Below are positions 1 through 14,610 of a DNA stretch of 64,000 nucleotides, one piece after another (the first letter of the stretch is position 1; each line of letters begins with the position of its first letter). Source of the stretch: Trichoplax sp. H2 (taxonomy: Eukaryota > Placozoa > Uniplacotomia > Trichoplacea); NCBI GenBank assembly GCA_003344405.1, contig NOWV01000019.1:310001-374000 (forward strand). The letters run 5' to 3'. The position numbers and the translations under genes are program-made. The notes below the pieces were generated by a model. It searched no databases and had not been told where the DNA came from. It saw only the letters and a program-made list of their open reading frames with translations.

Positions 1-3000
1 GTTTTCTAATTTAATATAGAATATATATATTTAATATTTATTTTCTTTAGAACTATCTTTATCTTGACTTTTTGGCTGCTTTATGTGTTAGTGATGGCTG
101 CTCTTTACCCAATAATCAAGGTTCATAGATGTAGCCATAAGCTTAATGATAAAGATTTATTTATTTCAAATGCTTTGAGATTGTTTATACCGATTTTATA
201 CCATTTTGTGGTATACGTATTCCGAGGAATCGCTAAATTAATTTAATTGCATGCTAATACATTAAAACTATCTGAAAATACTTTAATTTATTGAGTAAAA
301 ACGAATTAAGTGGAATATAACCATTTCTGACTATTTTCTTAAGAACAGGAGTACATGTTGTAGTAAGAATTAAAAATTTATCTTTCTAGAATATATTGCC
401 AATGAATTATTCAAACATGAATCAACTATCTTACTATATCGTATCTACCTTGGAGAAGAAATATATTTAAAACACGGCGTCGTTTATATTGGTTATAAAG
501 GAAGCAAAGAATGGAAGCCAATTCAACAATTTCTTGTAAGATACTCTCCAAGTTAAGATATTTAAAGAAGTCTTGATCGATATGGATATTCGGTCAATAA
601 ATATATTCCTTCCGTTTACTAAACTAGCGAATAATAGTTGTTATATTCCTACCCTGTGCTAGGAATCACAAGCGAATGGCCAACTAAATAGTCGATACCT
701 TTACCTTAAAAAGCAGCTGTACCTTTTTTGCAAGCTTTGCTGGGTTAGTCAGAAGAAAATTGAACAGATTGTCGAGCTCATAAGTTAATTTGTTCAGACT
801 CACTTGCTTAGCTTATACATTAATATCGGAGTTTCAATTACACAATAGGGAAGAAATTGGCGGGTTTTTCGTATTTTGATTGATGTAAGTTTTCAAGAAT
901 TTAGGAAGGCATGATCGATAACTAGATTGATAAGTATATTGGTATAGTTATCATATTATCCATGTATAACGTCATTCCTTAATAGACTTATTTTGAGCAA
1001 GAACCCTGAAAATGAGTATGGTATTACATAAAATTAAGACATTTTGTATATTATGCTTACTTTGCGAATATAGGAAAAGAAAATGTTTTCTCTATCTGCT
1101 GTTTGTGCTTGTGTACGTGACTGCCGTTTACCTCCCAGTCTTCGAGCACAATTTTGTTATATAATCCGTGGTAATTTTTTCATATTTATTCTCATAATAC
1201 TCAAAGTTACTTTGCCATTCCATTTGCACTTTGTTAATTGCTATTTATCTAATGTTATTATACCTGAAATGACACGCTAGAAAAGATTCTTGATGAATAC
1301 ATTAATTGATAGATTTTGTAGCTTACAACTATTTCAAATATTATAAGAAATATGTAATGTAAATTAAAAATATTAAGTACTTCCGATATCAAATAATAAA
1401 CTAATATAATTATAATTCATTCATCTTGTATGTATATATTATTTGTATCGTTAATATGAACATATGTTGATATTTAAAAATTACTATATTCTATATTTCT
1501 CTTACAGATATCTATATGTCCGGTAGAATCCGTTCTTCCATTGCAAGTTTATACAGCCTTTCCTTTGTTAGTTTTTAGCAGTAATAACGCTTCAAGTTGA
1601 TATTACTATAGATTAATTTAAGAATCTAAAATACCCTCAGATTTGACCTTCAGTCTTGATACGACTTTAAAACTAAATACTGACAGTTATAATTTATGAG
1701 TAACTATTTACCCTTTGACAACAGAACTACAACATCAGTGAAACAGATGATTTTCCGAATGATTTTGCAAAGGTACTCAGAAAAGATCATACCGAAACTT
1801 ACTAGAAGAAAATGTTAACTTAAATATTAGGCTACTGCTGATTTCCTATGACCCAGTTCCGATTTCTGAGCTATTTAATCAAAGATTCTATTTACTGCTT
1901 TTGTTTAGAATTTTACAGCGTGGGAATTATTCCAAATCAATGACTTAAAATTGTGGTGCTTGACATTTCTATCCAAGAAAACGGTAAGCGTAATGGCTAT
2001 CACAAAAATGTGTAGTTCGAAGAATGGTAATTGGTATTTAATCACAATCTACCCGAGCCATTTATTTTTTGGACCTGTTACTTGGATTTGCTGTTCTTAC
2101 TGATTTTATTTGTTCTTTACTTTTGTTTATTATCTAGCATATGATTGCATCTCAAATTGATCTTAATAAATTTATAATTTCGGTAAGTATCGTCTGGTAA
2201 TCATTGCACGAATCACCTACAGAATTAAAATTGGTATTAAAATCCTTTTTAGATATTGAAATTAATCCATAGCTTTGTCGAAGAGGGGTTATATCAAGAT
2301 ATGGAAATAAAATCATTAATAAAATCCATTTCATTCATAATTAATGGAAGCATGGATACGCCTTATCACACTATACCGATGAAAAGTATGCTATATAGGA
2401 TTAAAAATGATTCTGATGATGACTTTAGACATAGTGGAATTAATAATACCTTACTATATGGTACCAGTCCTAGTAGGTCAGGCTTTAGAACTTTTGAATT
2501 TTTAATTATTTTAAATGCAGGTTATGCGATACTTCATACAGAGAATTTTTTACATGTATCCAATTTTAATTAAGTATAATATTTCGTTGTTATAGGCTAT
2601 AAATTGATAGAATTTCAAGTATATAGGAACAAAAGTAGATTTGAACGGAGTAAAGAAAATGGATTCATGGCCGAGGCAAAGCGCAGGTTAATAGTTTATT
2701 GTATAGACTTTGAATTCTGATATTTTTACGCCTTTTGTGTGCAATATTTTATTCTAATTTAATATTTGTTACTCCTTGTAGGGTTCTACGTACTTTAGAA
2801 ATGATATTTAAAAGGCAATGCTATCAATATGTGAAGGTGAATATATTAGAACGATGAATTATTCTTAAGTTTTTAAAGCTATAGAAAATTGGAATAACAA
2901 CCAACACTTGAAATCTTATCTCTATTATAGCGATTTATGCAGGAATTTAGACATGTTGAAAGCGAAACTAGAAGTAAGAAAAGAAATTTCAGTAAGAAAT

Positions 3001-6000
3001 TTAAAGGCAGCGATAAGTTTGTAAGTCACCAGATTATTTAATAGCAGCGTATTATTTGAAATGAAGGATAGAGCTGCTGTCTATTTAGGAAAATATTTTT
3101 AAAATTGTGTTATATTGGATTATTTTCAATTAGGCTTTTTTAACAAAGATGATGCAAATTCACAATTCGGAGGCTGTTATCGCCTCTATTAGGTGTGTAT
3201 ATTACAGTATTGGTGTTTCTTCAAATTGTTAGCATAAAATGGCTATAATGGTTCTTTTTTCACTTCTTTTATTTCTGCTAATGAATTAATCTTTAATGCT
3301 ACAGATTAGATGAACAAGCTAAATTGTTCCTAGATGGTCTTCGTGACGAAACGACAAATTGGAACAAGTTTGATTCAGAGTTCCTGTTATTGGTATGACG
3401 GGCTGTGGACTAAAATATTCAGCTCTATCATTTATATTTCTTTTATTTTGTAATAAGCTACTACATATTTTCATTACTATTATAATTCCCTAGATTTTAA
3501 ATTGGAATAGCGCATTTTTCGAAGTATCGTGTCACTATCATTTACATTTCTTTTACTTTGCTTTAAGCTACTACATGTTTTCATCACATTTATAATTTTA
3601 AATTGCTATACATTTTTTTAACTGATAATTAGGACCTTACTAATTATAAATATGAGTGCATTAGTAATAATGCAATCGCAGTTTTAAGTGCCAGATATTC
3701 TATCTACCAAGCATTATTTACCAAAAGCAAAGAAATCCAGGTAGGTTTAAGGTTTTCAAATGCTTTGCTGTCATACATACGCTCATAAGAGGGCATCTTC
3801 AAAATAATTAATTTCATAACTAACTATTAATTGTGATTTATTCTCTCACTAAAATTCCATTTAAATGTTCATTAGTTACTTAAAACTACAAAATCGATCC
3901 AACTGCATGATGAGGTTAGATTGTAAGCTTAGAAAGAAACCACTTCAATGTGGTTGCTATCCTAAATTGATTGTGGACCAATATCGCTATCTAATAACAT
4001 CGTATTCTACTATCATAAAACTTCTAGATTCAACAACAAATAAAAGTGTTGTTTCAATTATTTAATATCCAATTGAATACGAAAATTCTCTACGATATAT
4101 CTAAAATAATCGAAAAATTTACGAGGTTAACCTAATGATTAATCTTTGATAGAATTTTTTAACCCATCAAAACATGATCTATGTTACCGTTTACAGTTTA
4201 TGTAGCCTGCGTGGTGATGACGAAGAACCTCATCCTATAAATCAGCAGTTACTATATAATTGCGGAGTCTTTCACATTGTCTTGGACATGGTAAAATTGG
4301 ATGCTAGTGATTACACCGAGGTTTGAGAAACACTGTATAATTGTGACTTAAATTCCTGTTAAAGTTAAATCTAGTCTTTTCATTAATGTTTTCACCTATA
4401 CCAGTAATACTTAATTTTATTCTTGGGTGTTGCTATAAGTTGCTCTATCTGAAATTGTTCTACAGGAAGTGAGAAAATTTTTACCTAATTTGATACGTCA
4501 AGGGTATAATTTGCTACGGAAATTAGCAAGGTTGATATATCAGATATAAATAAGTGCTACTAAAACTGATATAAATATGATATTATTCACTCTATAAGCT
4601 AAAGACTTAATATATTGAGAATTTATTTAATTGTGAGCTATATACTTGTTCTCAAATTTTACTTGTCTGGTGAAATAGGAAAAATCGAATTATACAAGAG
4701 CAATTGTTTGAACGTATAGATATCTTATTAGCTAGTGAGAGCATATTTTTAGAGAAGATCTATGCCTTAATAGAAGTAGGCATTAAAATTAAAATTACAT
4801 GAATAGATCGCATGTCGCTCTTTTAACAAGATTTTAACTACTAACTATTGAATAAATTACTGATAAAGACCATTTTTTTGGGGTCACTACAATTAGACTT
4901 TTGCCGGTAATCGAGCTACTTGCTGTAAGATTCGAAAGCAACATGTTGAGAAAATAATGGTATTACTAATTAAGAATCCGCATAAGCCACTATTAATAGA
5001 TTTACTCTCCAGTTTCATCAAGGTAAGCTCTATGACAGTAGGGAGAAATTAGTAGCGAATGGTATAATGGAGAATCAGGTCAATTTTTTGCTTATTACAC
5101 ATAACTAGCTAGGGAAGTATCATGACAGGGTGATTTTATTATTTTTAAAGGCTTCTTGATTGCGATTTGTTCCCAACTTTAGCTAATATGTGATAGCAAA
5201 ACAGTTACTCTATCTATATAAATTATTGCCTTTAAAATGAATTAATCATGCAAATTTCTTGCACATTATTGATAAAATTTAGATGGACTAAGGGATACGT
5301 GATCGTATTATTCTGAAAGGATTATTTTTTTGATAAATGTAACAGCTATGCTGCAGAGATTGTGCGGCTATAGTTTGATTACTTGTAGTTCTTCCATGTC
5401 TGCCCTCACCTAGTGATTTATTACTTTTATGAAATTTGAATGAATTTATTGAGAGTGAATAGATAACTAGGTTTATCAGGTTAACATTTGAAAGTCGTAT
5501 CACAAATATCTATTTATTAGTTTTCACAAAGCCCTGACTGCTTATTAAACAGCGGTAAAATTGAGCAACGGCTACTAAATTTATAGCAATCATTAATTAC
5601 AATATCGTAAAATTTGTCTTTTTGGTTCAATATCTAATTCAAGTTTATTTCAATGATATATCAATCTCCTGCAAAGGTTGATTTATTAAATCCACCTATC
5701 CTTCGAAATCAAGCCATAATTTCAACGACAGTTTTGGATCATCAATCAGAAGTATTGGACATCTTGAGTGCAGAGAATAAATTAAAAAGGTTAGGCTGAT
5801 ATAATATTGTTTTATTATTATTTTTTTAATTTCGTCTGAGGCTAAAGCATATCAAATACTAAAATGGCTTGTTAACTACTAGACGTCATTTCATACAAAT
5901 GGGTGCTGATCATTATGGATTACTTTACTTGCTAAATATGATCAATCTTTTATCTCAATGTGCTGAGGTTCGTAGACCGTCTAGCTAATGGCTTTGATTA

Positions 6001-9000
6001 ATGCATATCCTTATAGCTTACTAAAAAGTCATCAAAAATTGTATATCCTTCTATAATTTCCCCCGAAGTTGCATGATTTTAATTAAGATCACATATTTGC
6101 CATATCTCTATCTAGGGTAATAATCACTGTCTTGAGTCAATTTGTCAAGAATTACTACCTATAGATGAAATTTTCGATGTAAGTATTTCATCAATGGAAA
6201 TATTTCCAGCACGATCGTGCCATTTATTGATCTTAAAAAGCCAAGATGCTTAATTATTCATACAGTAATCATTTATTGATTTTTATTTCTTAAATTTTAC
6301 CAGGTATTGCTGGAAATAAATATTCCAATCTACATTAAAATACCATATTTAAAGTATTTGACTTCTGTATATATGTACGCTGGGAAAGGTGAAACAGAAA
6401 AATTAATGTTACAGACTCATCTAAAAAGGTAATATCCTCAGCTTTTTTCTGTCATTTTGTTCATCTGTAAATTGTAGTGCTTTGGATAGAAAGAAATTGA
6501 TTGATTATGGTAGCAGTAATAATAAATTTAAGCATGAATTAAACACGATTTAAGTTTAAAATCTTTTGCTTAACAGCGATCTGTGGTCGTTTATTCAAAA
6601 CATTCTGCAAATCCTACAAGCTTTAAATGATCAGATTAATCGACAAGTAAAGTCAGGCGTAGCTGGCATCAATCGTTTACGTTTTATAATGAAGCGGAAG
6701 AATATTTTACTATTAAATGGGTTAGAACATTGCAATATCACATTAAATTCAGCATTATTAATACGACATCTGTTATAAAATGAATATGTCATGGTTCCCA
6801 ACAGCACCAACAAGGCTGGACTCGAAAATGGTATTTTCATTTACCTATTTAATGGAATACTACCTTTCCTACAAGTTAGTGGAATTGACCTTTCAATATC
6901 AATAATGCAGAGTTTACTACACATTAACTTAAATAAGGAGTACTGTTGTAATTTGGCGCCTAAATTATTGTATTATTACATTTGCAGGTATATTTTGAAT
7001 TATACTTTCAATTTGAATCTGAAGATGATTCAGTTTATCATGGCCAGATGAAAGTAGTTAGGGAATTGACCTTGCTACTTCATGTAAGTTCATTTAATTA
7101 GAATTACTTACAGTTACAAATTTTATTTCTGCTACGATTGTATTAGCATACTCATTTTATAATTTCTTCTTATAATCTTATAATACTGTGTGATTCATGT
7201 CTTCGAATATAATAACATTTCTGTTTCCCAAAAGAATATAATTATCTTGCTCTATTATCACAGCAACTGGCGAACAATACTATCCGAGTCCTCACTGACA
7301 AACATCAGTTTCAGATTTTGAAAGATACTGTGATTTATCTCATGCTTAAATTTAGTAATATAATACAGGCTAAAGTAAGTAAAGCAAAAGAATTATTTAC
7401 ATTTGATCAGAAAATATATCAAATTATTATACATGCCTTGATCAATCCATTCTATCTATCAGATCGAACAATCTGAATACCATCCATTAGATTTAATCAA
7501 TCACGATTTTAATGAAATTAATCCTGCTCTTCAAGTTAGTTTTCACTTTTAAAACTTACCATGAATAGATCTAACAACATTACATGAATCGTTAGTAATA
7601 ATCTATTGTACTTGATATCGATACAATTTCAACGTGAAAAATCTTTTTTTAATTTCTAATACGACAGCATTATAGAGTTGTATACGGTGAGGAAAAGCGC
7701 TTAAATAAGCTGTTTTCTCAATATGTTAATAATTTTCGAACTACTTATGCCGACGGAAACATTATCAAGACACAACCGGAAAAAGATGAGATTCCCTTGG
7801 CAAAACAAGGTGAGATATACAGCCTTAAAAGCGTCAATTTCTTATTAATTATAACTGCCGTAATTTTGCTTTCAGATATTTGCATAATTCAAATTTATAA
7901 CTAGTTATAATAACTTTATGGCTCTAGATATGTCATGATAATCATAGCTATAAAATATCAGCAATAAAATGTAAAAGAATTTTACATTAAATAAATTTTT
8001 ATAGCACTTATAAATAACTTCTGTATGTTAGCTAACATCGAATTTGGTACTATGAAACTACCACTTGGCAAAGAATTCCAAGATTATGTTACCTGCTTTA
8101 CTTCCACGTATGTTATATTAATCTTTTAACTCTTAGTTACTACAGCATATATAATTTCTAACTTAATACTTCGGTTTTTTCATCGATTACTCGTGGCTTT
8201 ATCTAGTTGCTAGCTGTGAGACAAAGCTATAGTGATTTTCAGTTGTTCTTCAGCTGATTATTATGATAAATTGACTTGAGTATTCCATAATTTATTATTC
8301 TTGTCTACTTCATTTCAGACATTCTGTTGTTCATCAATCCATTGCTAACATTATTAGCCAGCTTGGGTACGTTACTTTGATATGCATATAAGAGGCTAAG
8401 CTATCATTTTATTGGTTACCCAGAAAGTATGCATTTAAGCAGGACTTTCTTTGCTTAATAATTTCCTTTATCTGTCATCTACTTTGTATAGGTCAGTATT
8501 AAACGATAATACTGATACCGAAATGGATAAGCAAATGAAAAAACAATTATATATTCGATATCTGCAGGTTAACATGTTACTGATATATTATTGAAATGAT
8601 TTCAGCAGCACTAACACAATACAGATATATAATTGGAATTATTGACATCAATATTTGTAGGTTCTAAGGGCTACTATCCATAACGAAATTGTTCGTTTAC
8701 CATCTAAAATAAGATACGAGCCATGGAAATATCGGCAAAGGTGATCAGTAAGCTAGTTTAATCTTTAGTTTTCCATGTTGTTTTGATGCCCGAATTTTGA
8801 CGACAATTGTAGGCTCACGGGAGTTAAGCATGCCCAACAAGCTATATTAGTAGACAAAACGGCTGTTTGCAAGGTTTGCATGTTGCAAGATATCTGAAGC
8901 AAAGCTCAGAATAATTAAATTACTAAATGTTTGCCTGTGCAGTATCATAGACTACAGATTTTTTCATTCAACTCTAGATTCTCTCACTGATCGTCCATCC

Positions 9001-12000
9001 CTGTAGTGATATAGTTCGTGAAGTCCTTGCACTACTAGAAGTTTTATTATATGGCAGAAATTCTAAAATACAAGTTTGTATATTCTGATACTGTTGCTAA
9101 GTATTGCACTTATTCTTTAATTTAAAGCAACATAGTCGAGAAGTAAACTGTTCTATAGTTGTTAACTAGCTTGAGCATCTAATTCTATTTCTTTATTTAT
9201 TATTGTCACAGGATCTGTTTGAGAGTTACTTGTTAGGTACAAGAGAGGAAACATTTTTTATGGAGGTCCATAGATACATTCTAGTTTATATGGATAACAT
9301 TAAGGAAAGGTAATATAAGCCTATCATCGAAATGTAGAGAAAGCCAACTTTTCGTTAGTTATGATATACGGTTAGAAATAGCTATGCGATAAATAAGCAG
9401 ATGACTGTTACCGATTCTAGGCAGCAATTAAAGCGTCTAAATGATTGGAAAGAGCGAAAATTAACAATTTTAGTAAGGCATCATCGCATTACATGCCCTT
9501 AGGGTGTTCTGTCTGGTATTGATTCTATTCCTGAGTACTTTTAAAATCTATTTTCAATCGACAGCATGCCGCACTAAAAACTAGCGGCCATTACAAGAAA
9601 TCCTCGGAGTCAGTAAGTTTTAAAATTAATAATATGATTTGATTTTTGCGGGCTCACTTGAATAACTGAGACTTTAATATCATACTGGTATTCCTCTTGC
9701 AATGACAGGCTAGCACTTTAAAACAAAATGAAGATGAAATAATGGAGGTGACTTTTTAAAACCATTGCAATTTGCACTATAATCTCAATACACTGTGTAT
9801 ATGAAAATGGAGGGTTTTGGATTTATATATTTTATCTAATTTTAATGTAGTGATTTACACATATTTACTTTCAATAATTATATGCAATTCACAAATAATA
9901 GAAATTGGGTCAGAATTCCAAGCCAGTTTTGGATAATTACGAATATGGATATATCAAACTCATTTTAGCCATAATTGCTGGTTTATGCGATGGTCATCGC
10001 TACTCGCTACAGGTAAATTGTCAGAAAAAACTAACTTTTGTGATCAAAATTTGGTTGCTTGAATTTTTGGTAGCTTTGACATGGACGCTTAATTTAACTA
10101 AATAGGATTACATTCGATATCAATGGAACCATATTCAATCATTTGATATCGTATCAGACTTGGCTTTATTAATGAAAACTATCTGCCAAGAAATTGACAG
10201 CTATGATGTGAATATTCTCTGCCAGATACTACGCACGCTTTCTAGCCTGTCTCAAGTAAGTTTAGCTAGGATCATGAAGTTTAAGGGTTTAAACTATTTT
10301 ATGGAGGTTAATATAGCATTGGTGCGTTCTTGAACTTTAAAAATCTGTCATCAATTGTAATCTATATGATGATATAGATGTTTAGTGACCATTTGAACTT
10401 ACCAAGATCTTCTCTTTTGGTAGGGGAACGAATCAAATCAGCAGCTACTGCTCAAGTATAAAGTTCCTTGTATGCTAATGACCATATTGAGAGAATTGAA
10501 TTCCACATGTTCCTCTCTATGGGTAAGCACTATGCCCAGCTCCAGCTTCAACTTGGTTATATATATTTCTATCTACTAAAGAATCAACAAAAGTGCAACG
10601 ATAGCTTTTATTAGACTCGTACTAGAAGTCTTTGTTATTAATATTACTGGCATATGCGTCCATTAAATCAATGACTACTTAATATTTTTCATAATTTGGT
10701 ATCTTATCTGTTTACTTTGCTAATTTAACGAACTGTTCATAATTTTTCTATCAACAAAATGGTATCATCTGATGTCTGATATACTTCTGTTTACCTCTAA
10801 TAGGTTGTTCAATTAGAAATTGCATGCCTAAACCTATATTGGCATTTTCTAGAAAGTACTGAAGAGATAAGTGACCAACTCTTTAAGGTACCAATGCTAC
10901 TAATGGAAACTATTAGCTACTAAAGAAAAAACTGATCAACACTTTAAAGTCTTAATGATACATTTTAGCTTTAAATAGCCGTCATTAATAGAAATTTGTT
11001 TGAGTAAAATTACTATAATTTCTTACTTAAAAACAGTTGTCTTCTTGCAACTTTAGGAAATGCAAATGGCTGATTATCAATTGTTTCAATTAATCCTTTG
11101 CAGTCTATATGAGCAAATTACTGCCGTAAGTACGATATATATCAATATTTGCTGGACATTGTAATGTAATTATACTTTCATACTTTACAGACTACATAAC
11201 TGCTAAAAGTTGATTGTATACAGTATAGTATGATATTCTACGGCTGCTCTAATGATTGCATACTTTAGCCCATATCAAGAGAATCCAATAGCAGCCATTT
11301 GCAGGGAGAAAATTGTATTCAAGCTGGCATAATGTTGTATCGAATAATAATGCGGTTAAAGGATGCAACTGATGACCATGGTGAGATATGGAGTGATACA
11401 TATTTAATTCATCTATAACCAATTTCACACTTTATATGGGAAAAGGCCTTTTTATACTACTACTAGATTGTCGTATTCACAGCAAGATTTTTACGGTAAA
11501 TACGTTCTAAAACGGTCATAGAATAATGAAAAATATTCAAATAGGGAAGCTAGGCTTTTATTTGTTTGATAACTTGGCTGAAGAGAATGAAAGTAAGAAT
11601 GAACTATTCAAGCAAAGCCTTAAATACTTTTCTCGGTACATGGACTGCGTAGAAATAGTTTATAGGAAGAAATTCTACAAGTTAAGGTTTCAGTTTGATC
11701 GCAAGGTGAGTAGTATTAATGATGTTAAGGTTTGGAATGTAACTGCTATCATTTTCTAATATTCCATAGCTGGCATACGAGCATGATCAGTTCTTATGCA
11801 GTAATTATATTTCTATTAGTCCATCACTAATTTATTTTTTAGCCTTTATTGAATCATGCACATTTACAGAAGTATTTTGCATATCGTGAGCATAATATAT
11901 CTTAAAAATGCTATGCTAGAATATTGTATGTATAATTAAGAACGGTGGTTGATGGTTCTAGTGTTCTGTAATAACTATAAATTTATGTGATCATTCTAGC

Positions 12001-14610
12001 TTAACTATAAATCTAGTCGCTGAAAATTAATACGTATTTTATATTTATTTAATATCAATATCGGGTACTATAGCATATCGATGTAGACTATTTTAAGCCA
12101 AGGATTCTGCCTCACAATTTAAACCTTTCGAGAGAAATGCGCTTACGTGAATTGTTTAATGCTGCGAAAGATGCAAACCATCACGTGGAGAAAATATCTA
12201 CTTTAAATAAATTTGGCAACCAATTATATCGGAAAAAGTATACTACTTACCCACATACGCTTGTAATCATAGCTTAACAGCTTTATTGAAATTATATATA
12301 AATTGGCTTCTTTTTCAGGAATATCTATCGGTGTATCTATAACTTAAGTACCTTGATGTTGGTTATGCTGCTCATCTTTTGGAATATGCCTTGCAAAGCT
12401 GAGCAAAACAAGTAAATAGAGCAAATGAAATTTGAGATTGTATACTAAATAAAATATTAGATACTTCAGTGCAAGATGAATGACCGTTATTTCGCTATAT
12501 TTAACATATAAATTAAACTAGAAATTTGAAGGAAATTAAGAGGCTTAGCGCAACATAAGTTCATGCTCGCTTTTAAATTTTCTTAGGTTTGGGTTACCGT
12601 TTTATCAAATTAGTACCAGGCTTGCCGCAATTTTATCACTGTTTGGACTAGGTCACATGGGTGCTTCAGTTGGGATAGTTCTGATATACTCTATTGAAAA
12701 TAAACTATTCTTGCCACAGTTCATCGATTATACTAGGTAGGTCGGCTGTCATAAAGTGGATTGGAACTTACTTTTTTCACGAAGGCATGAAATGAAAGTA
12801 GCAAAGTGTAATTAAATTTGTTCTATCATACAGTATATCATTGTCACTGTTTAATTATCGTCTTCAAGAATTGCTGTTCCATTTAATGTGGAAATAATAA
12901 CTGCTTTTAATTTTAAAGTAATTTAGGGAGCTTAAGCCTAACAGTGAAGAAAATTTGCAATCTTGAGATCTTCTTGAAAATTGTAAGTAAATTGTATACA
13001 AATATGAAATTATTTTTTGGATATCTCTCCTATAAATGGGTTCAATAATTGATAATGTTGTTTAGTTCTACTTTGAAACTTTGGATCGATAGTAGCAGTA
13101 TTATCAGCACTTAAACGCTTTTCCTGTAATGAGCTTTACAACTAATTATAATATTCAATCTATTTGATTTATTTGGATTGACAACTGAAATAGTTTTAGC
13201 TATTGCATATCTTGCACACGATCTTTATAATTTTCATTTATATATTTTAAATCTTTGTATGGGAAACATATATGAAATAACAATGTTCTCCGTACTTTGC
13301 ACTTGTCCCATAAATGAACTTTATCAATAATGATGATATTCAATTTTGTTTCATGTTTTGGATAATAATAATGTTTTCAACAGTTGGATATATGTTTCCC
13401 TAAATAAATTTTCTATCTGATGATATTCAATTATATTTTAAATTTTCGAATAGATTCTGATGATATTTTCTGCCCTTGGATTAGTTTATCAATCCTATTT
13501 TTATCTGCTTGCTGGCATTATTGTACTAATCGATATCTATTCGGAGAGGACATATAAGAATGTATCCAGTGAGTCGAAATTACGTTGCTATCTATATTCA
13601 TAGAGAGTGTTAGCATATGATTTGACATGTTTAAAAATTATAATTTCTATATCCAAGGTACATTCCCACTCCAACATTTACTATCGATGGCAGCCATTTT
13701 TTATGGTCTACTAGAAGTGATATCAATCTTTAAAATAACCTCTGCCCAAAGTGGGGTGCTTATGACTCCATTAGTTAGGATGGCATTATCTCTGGTAAAC
13801 AGTTGCTTATAGTTTATTAGCCCTGCTGATTCCTGGTTAGATCCAATCTATGATTTATGCTGGTATTTAATTTTATTCTTGGTATCTTTTAAATTAGAGT
13901 TATTATGGGAATGAAAATCTAGACCAGACCAGTAGTATTATTTTGCCAGCTGTTGGGTTGCTTAATTTTGTAGTATTGCTCATTATTGGCAGCGTAATGA
14001 TCACTATTCGCACTTTTCAGCGGGTGAGAATTTACCAAACTTTATCATCATTCTCCTTTAGCTTAATTTTATTTTAAACTTTAACAGTCAAGGCTGCCTA
14101 TACTGCTATAACTATTTCAATGTCTTGCTGGGTTAATAATTAATTCATTGAATGTAGAAAAAGCACCCCAAGATCGCAGCACAAAAGTGCTATATTTGCA
14201 ATACTACTAGAAAAGCATTTCAAACAACGAGACAGGTAATTAATATTCTAAGTTCTAATAGGCCACTCTTTGAAATATCTCGGAAAGCTAACGAATTAAA
14301 ATCATTACTACAGAGCTTTGATGATCATGTCTATCATCGACATAAATTGGGATCATATTGGAAATTTCTCATTTACCTGCAATATACTCCTATCTGTCAG
14401 CAAAGTAGTTTAGAATATTACGTTTATACGAAAGTAATTCTAATTTCATTTTTTGCCAATTTTTCAATATCTCCAGATGAATGCTTAAGAAATTGATTCT
14501 AATAACATCTTGTTTATTCTTATGTACTCTCATAGATTCAGAAAGGCGATATTGACTTTATACCAAGGGCGGAGGAGGAGATTTTAATGAGCCATCCAGA
14601 CGCGCAGTAG
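1..14610 (+). CDS. ITPR: Inositol 1,4,5-trisphosphate receptor-like channel (3' part, multi-exon, divergent)
   Basis: IP3 receptors release Ca2+ from the endoplasmic reticulum. The 5' end (suppressor and IP3-binding core) lies outside the window. Exons read in order include 51-120 (RIH motif DFLAALCVSDGCSLPNNQ), 390-535, 663-783, one ending at 1170 (LPPSLRAQFCYIIR), 2253-2395, 6304-6428 and a following exon (DLWSFIQNILQILQ), then a RIH-associated block at about 9.9-11.4 kb. The C-terminal half reads 11522-11705, 11843-11885, 12087-12237, 12319-12411, 12587-12736, two small exons around 12834-12987 whose joint I could not fix, 13454-13568, 13658-13794, 13898-14023, 14158-14235, 14314-14433 and 14536-14610 (TAG stop). 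Phases agree at the listed C-terminal junctions outside that joint. The order of blocks matches animal IP3 receptors rather than ryanodine receptors, which have a different C-terminus. The protein stops just after the zinc finger, without the long C-terminal coiled coil of vertebrate receptors. Identity at family level is secure; many middle exon edges are not. Confidence 0.9.
3423..3606. repeat. 110-bp local tandem duplication in an intron of the IP3-receptor-like gene
   Basis: Two diverged copies, 3423-3504 and 3533-3606, share the string pattern CTATCATTTAyATTTCTTTT...AAGCTACTACATrTTTTCAT and both end in TTTTAAATTG. The offset is 110 bp. They lie between readable exons, so the event is intronic. 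Confidence 0.7.
9905..11360 (+). other. RIH-associated region of the IP3-receptor-like gene
   Basis: Several exons encode a helical block that follows the receptor RIH-associated domain segment by segment: YIKLILAIIAGLCDGHRYSL, then DYIRYQWNHIQSFDIVSDLA, then ICQEIDSYDVNILCQILRTL, followed by pieces near 10430-10520, 10800-10890, 11055-11125 and 11268-11380. In known receptors the matching part begins with the cluster around LQLLCENHN and continues through the repeated search for a second armadillo layer that couples ligand binding to the pore. Exon limits here were judged from GT/AG sites and are approximate by a few bases. Confidence 0.75.
12319..14610 (+). other. Membrane/pore domain and C-terminal zinc finger of the IP3-receptor-like gene
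   Basis: Hydrophobic exons give a first membrane segment (LSTLMLVMLLIFW, 12319-12411), a second (RLAAILSLFGLGHMGASVGI, 12587-12736), an S4/S5-like exon (FSALGLVYQSYFYLLAGIIV then DIYSERTYKNVS, 13454-13568, matching receptor ...LFDLVYREETLLNVI), an S5/pore exon (13658-13794) and an S6 exon (LLNFVVLLIIGSVMITIRTF, 13898-14023). Exons 14158-14235 and 14314-14433 carry CYIC and HVYHRH, which match the CxxC...Hx4H zinc site of the IP3-receptor linker domain. Where the family has the filter GGGVGD followed by a luminal loop, this protein reads MALSLSYYGNENLDQ across the 13794/13898 junction; both exon edges are canonical and in phase, so the missing filter is not an obvious splice misreading. Confidence 0.8.
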
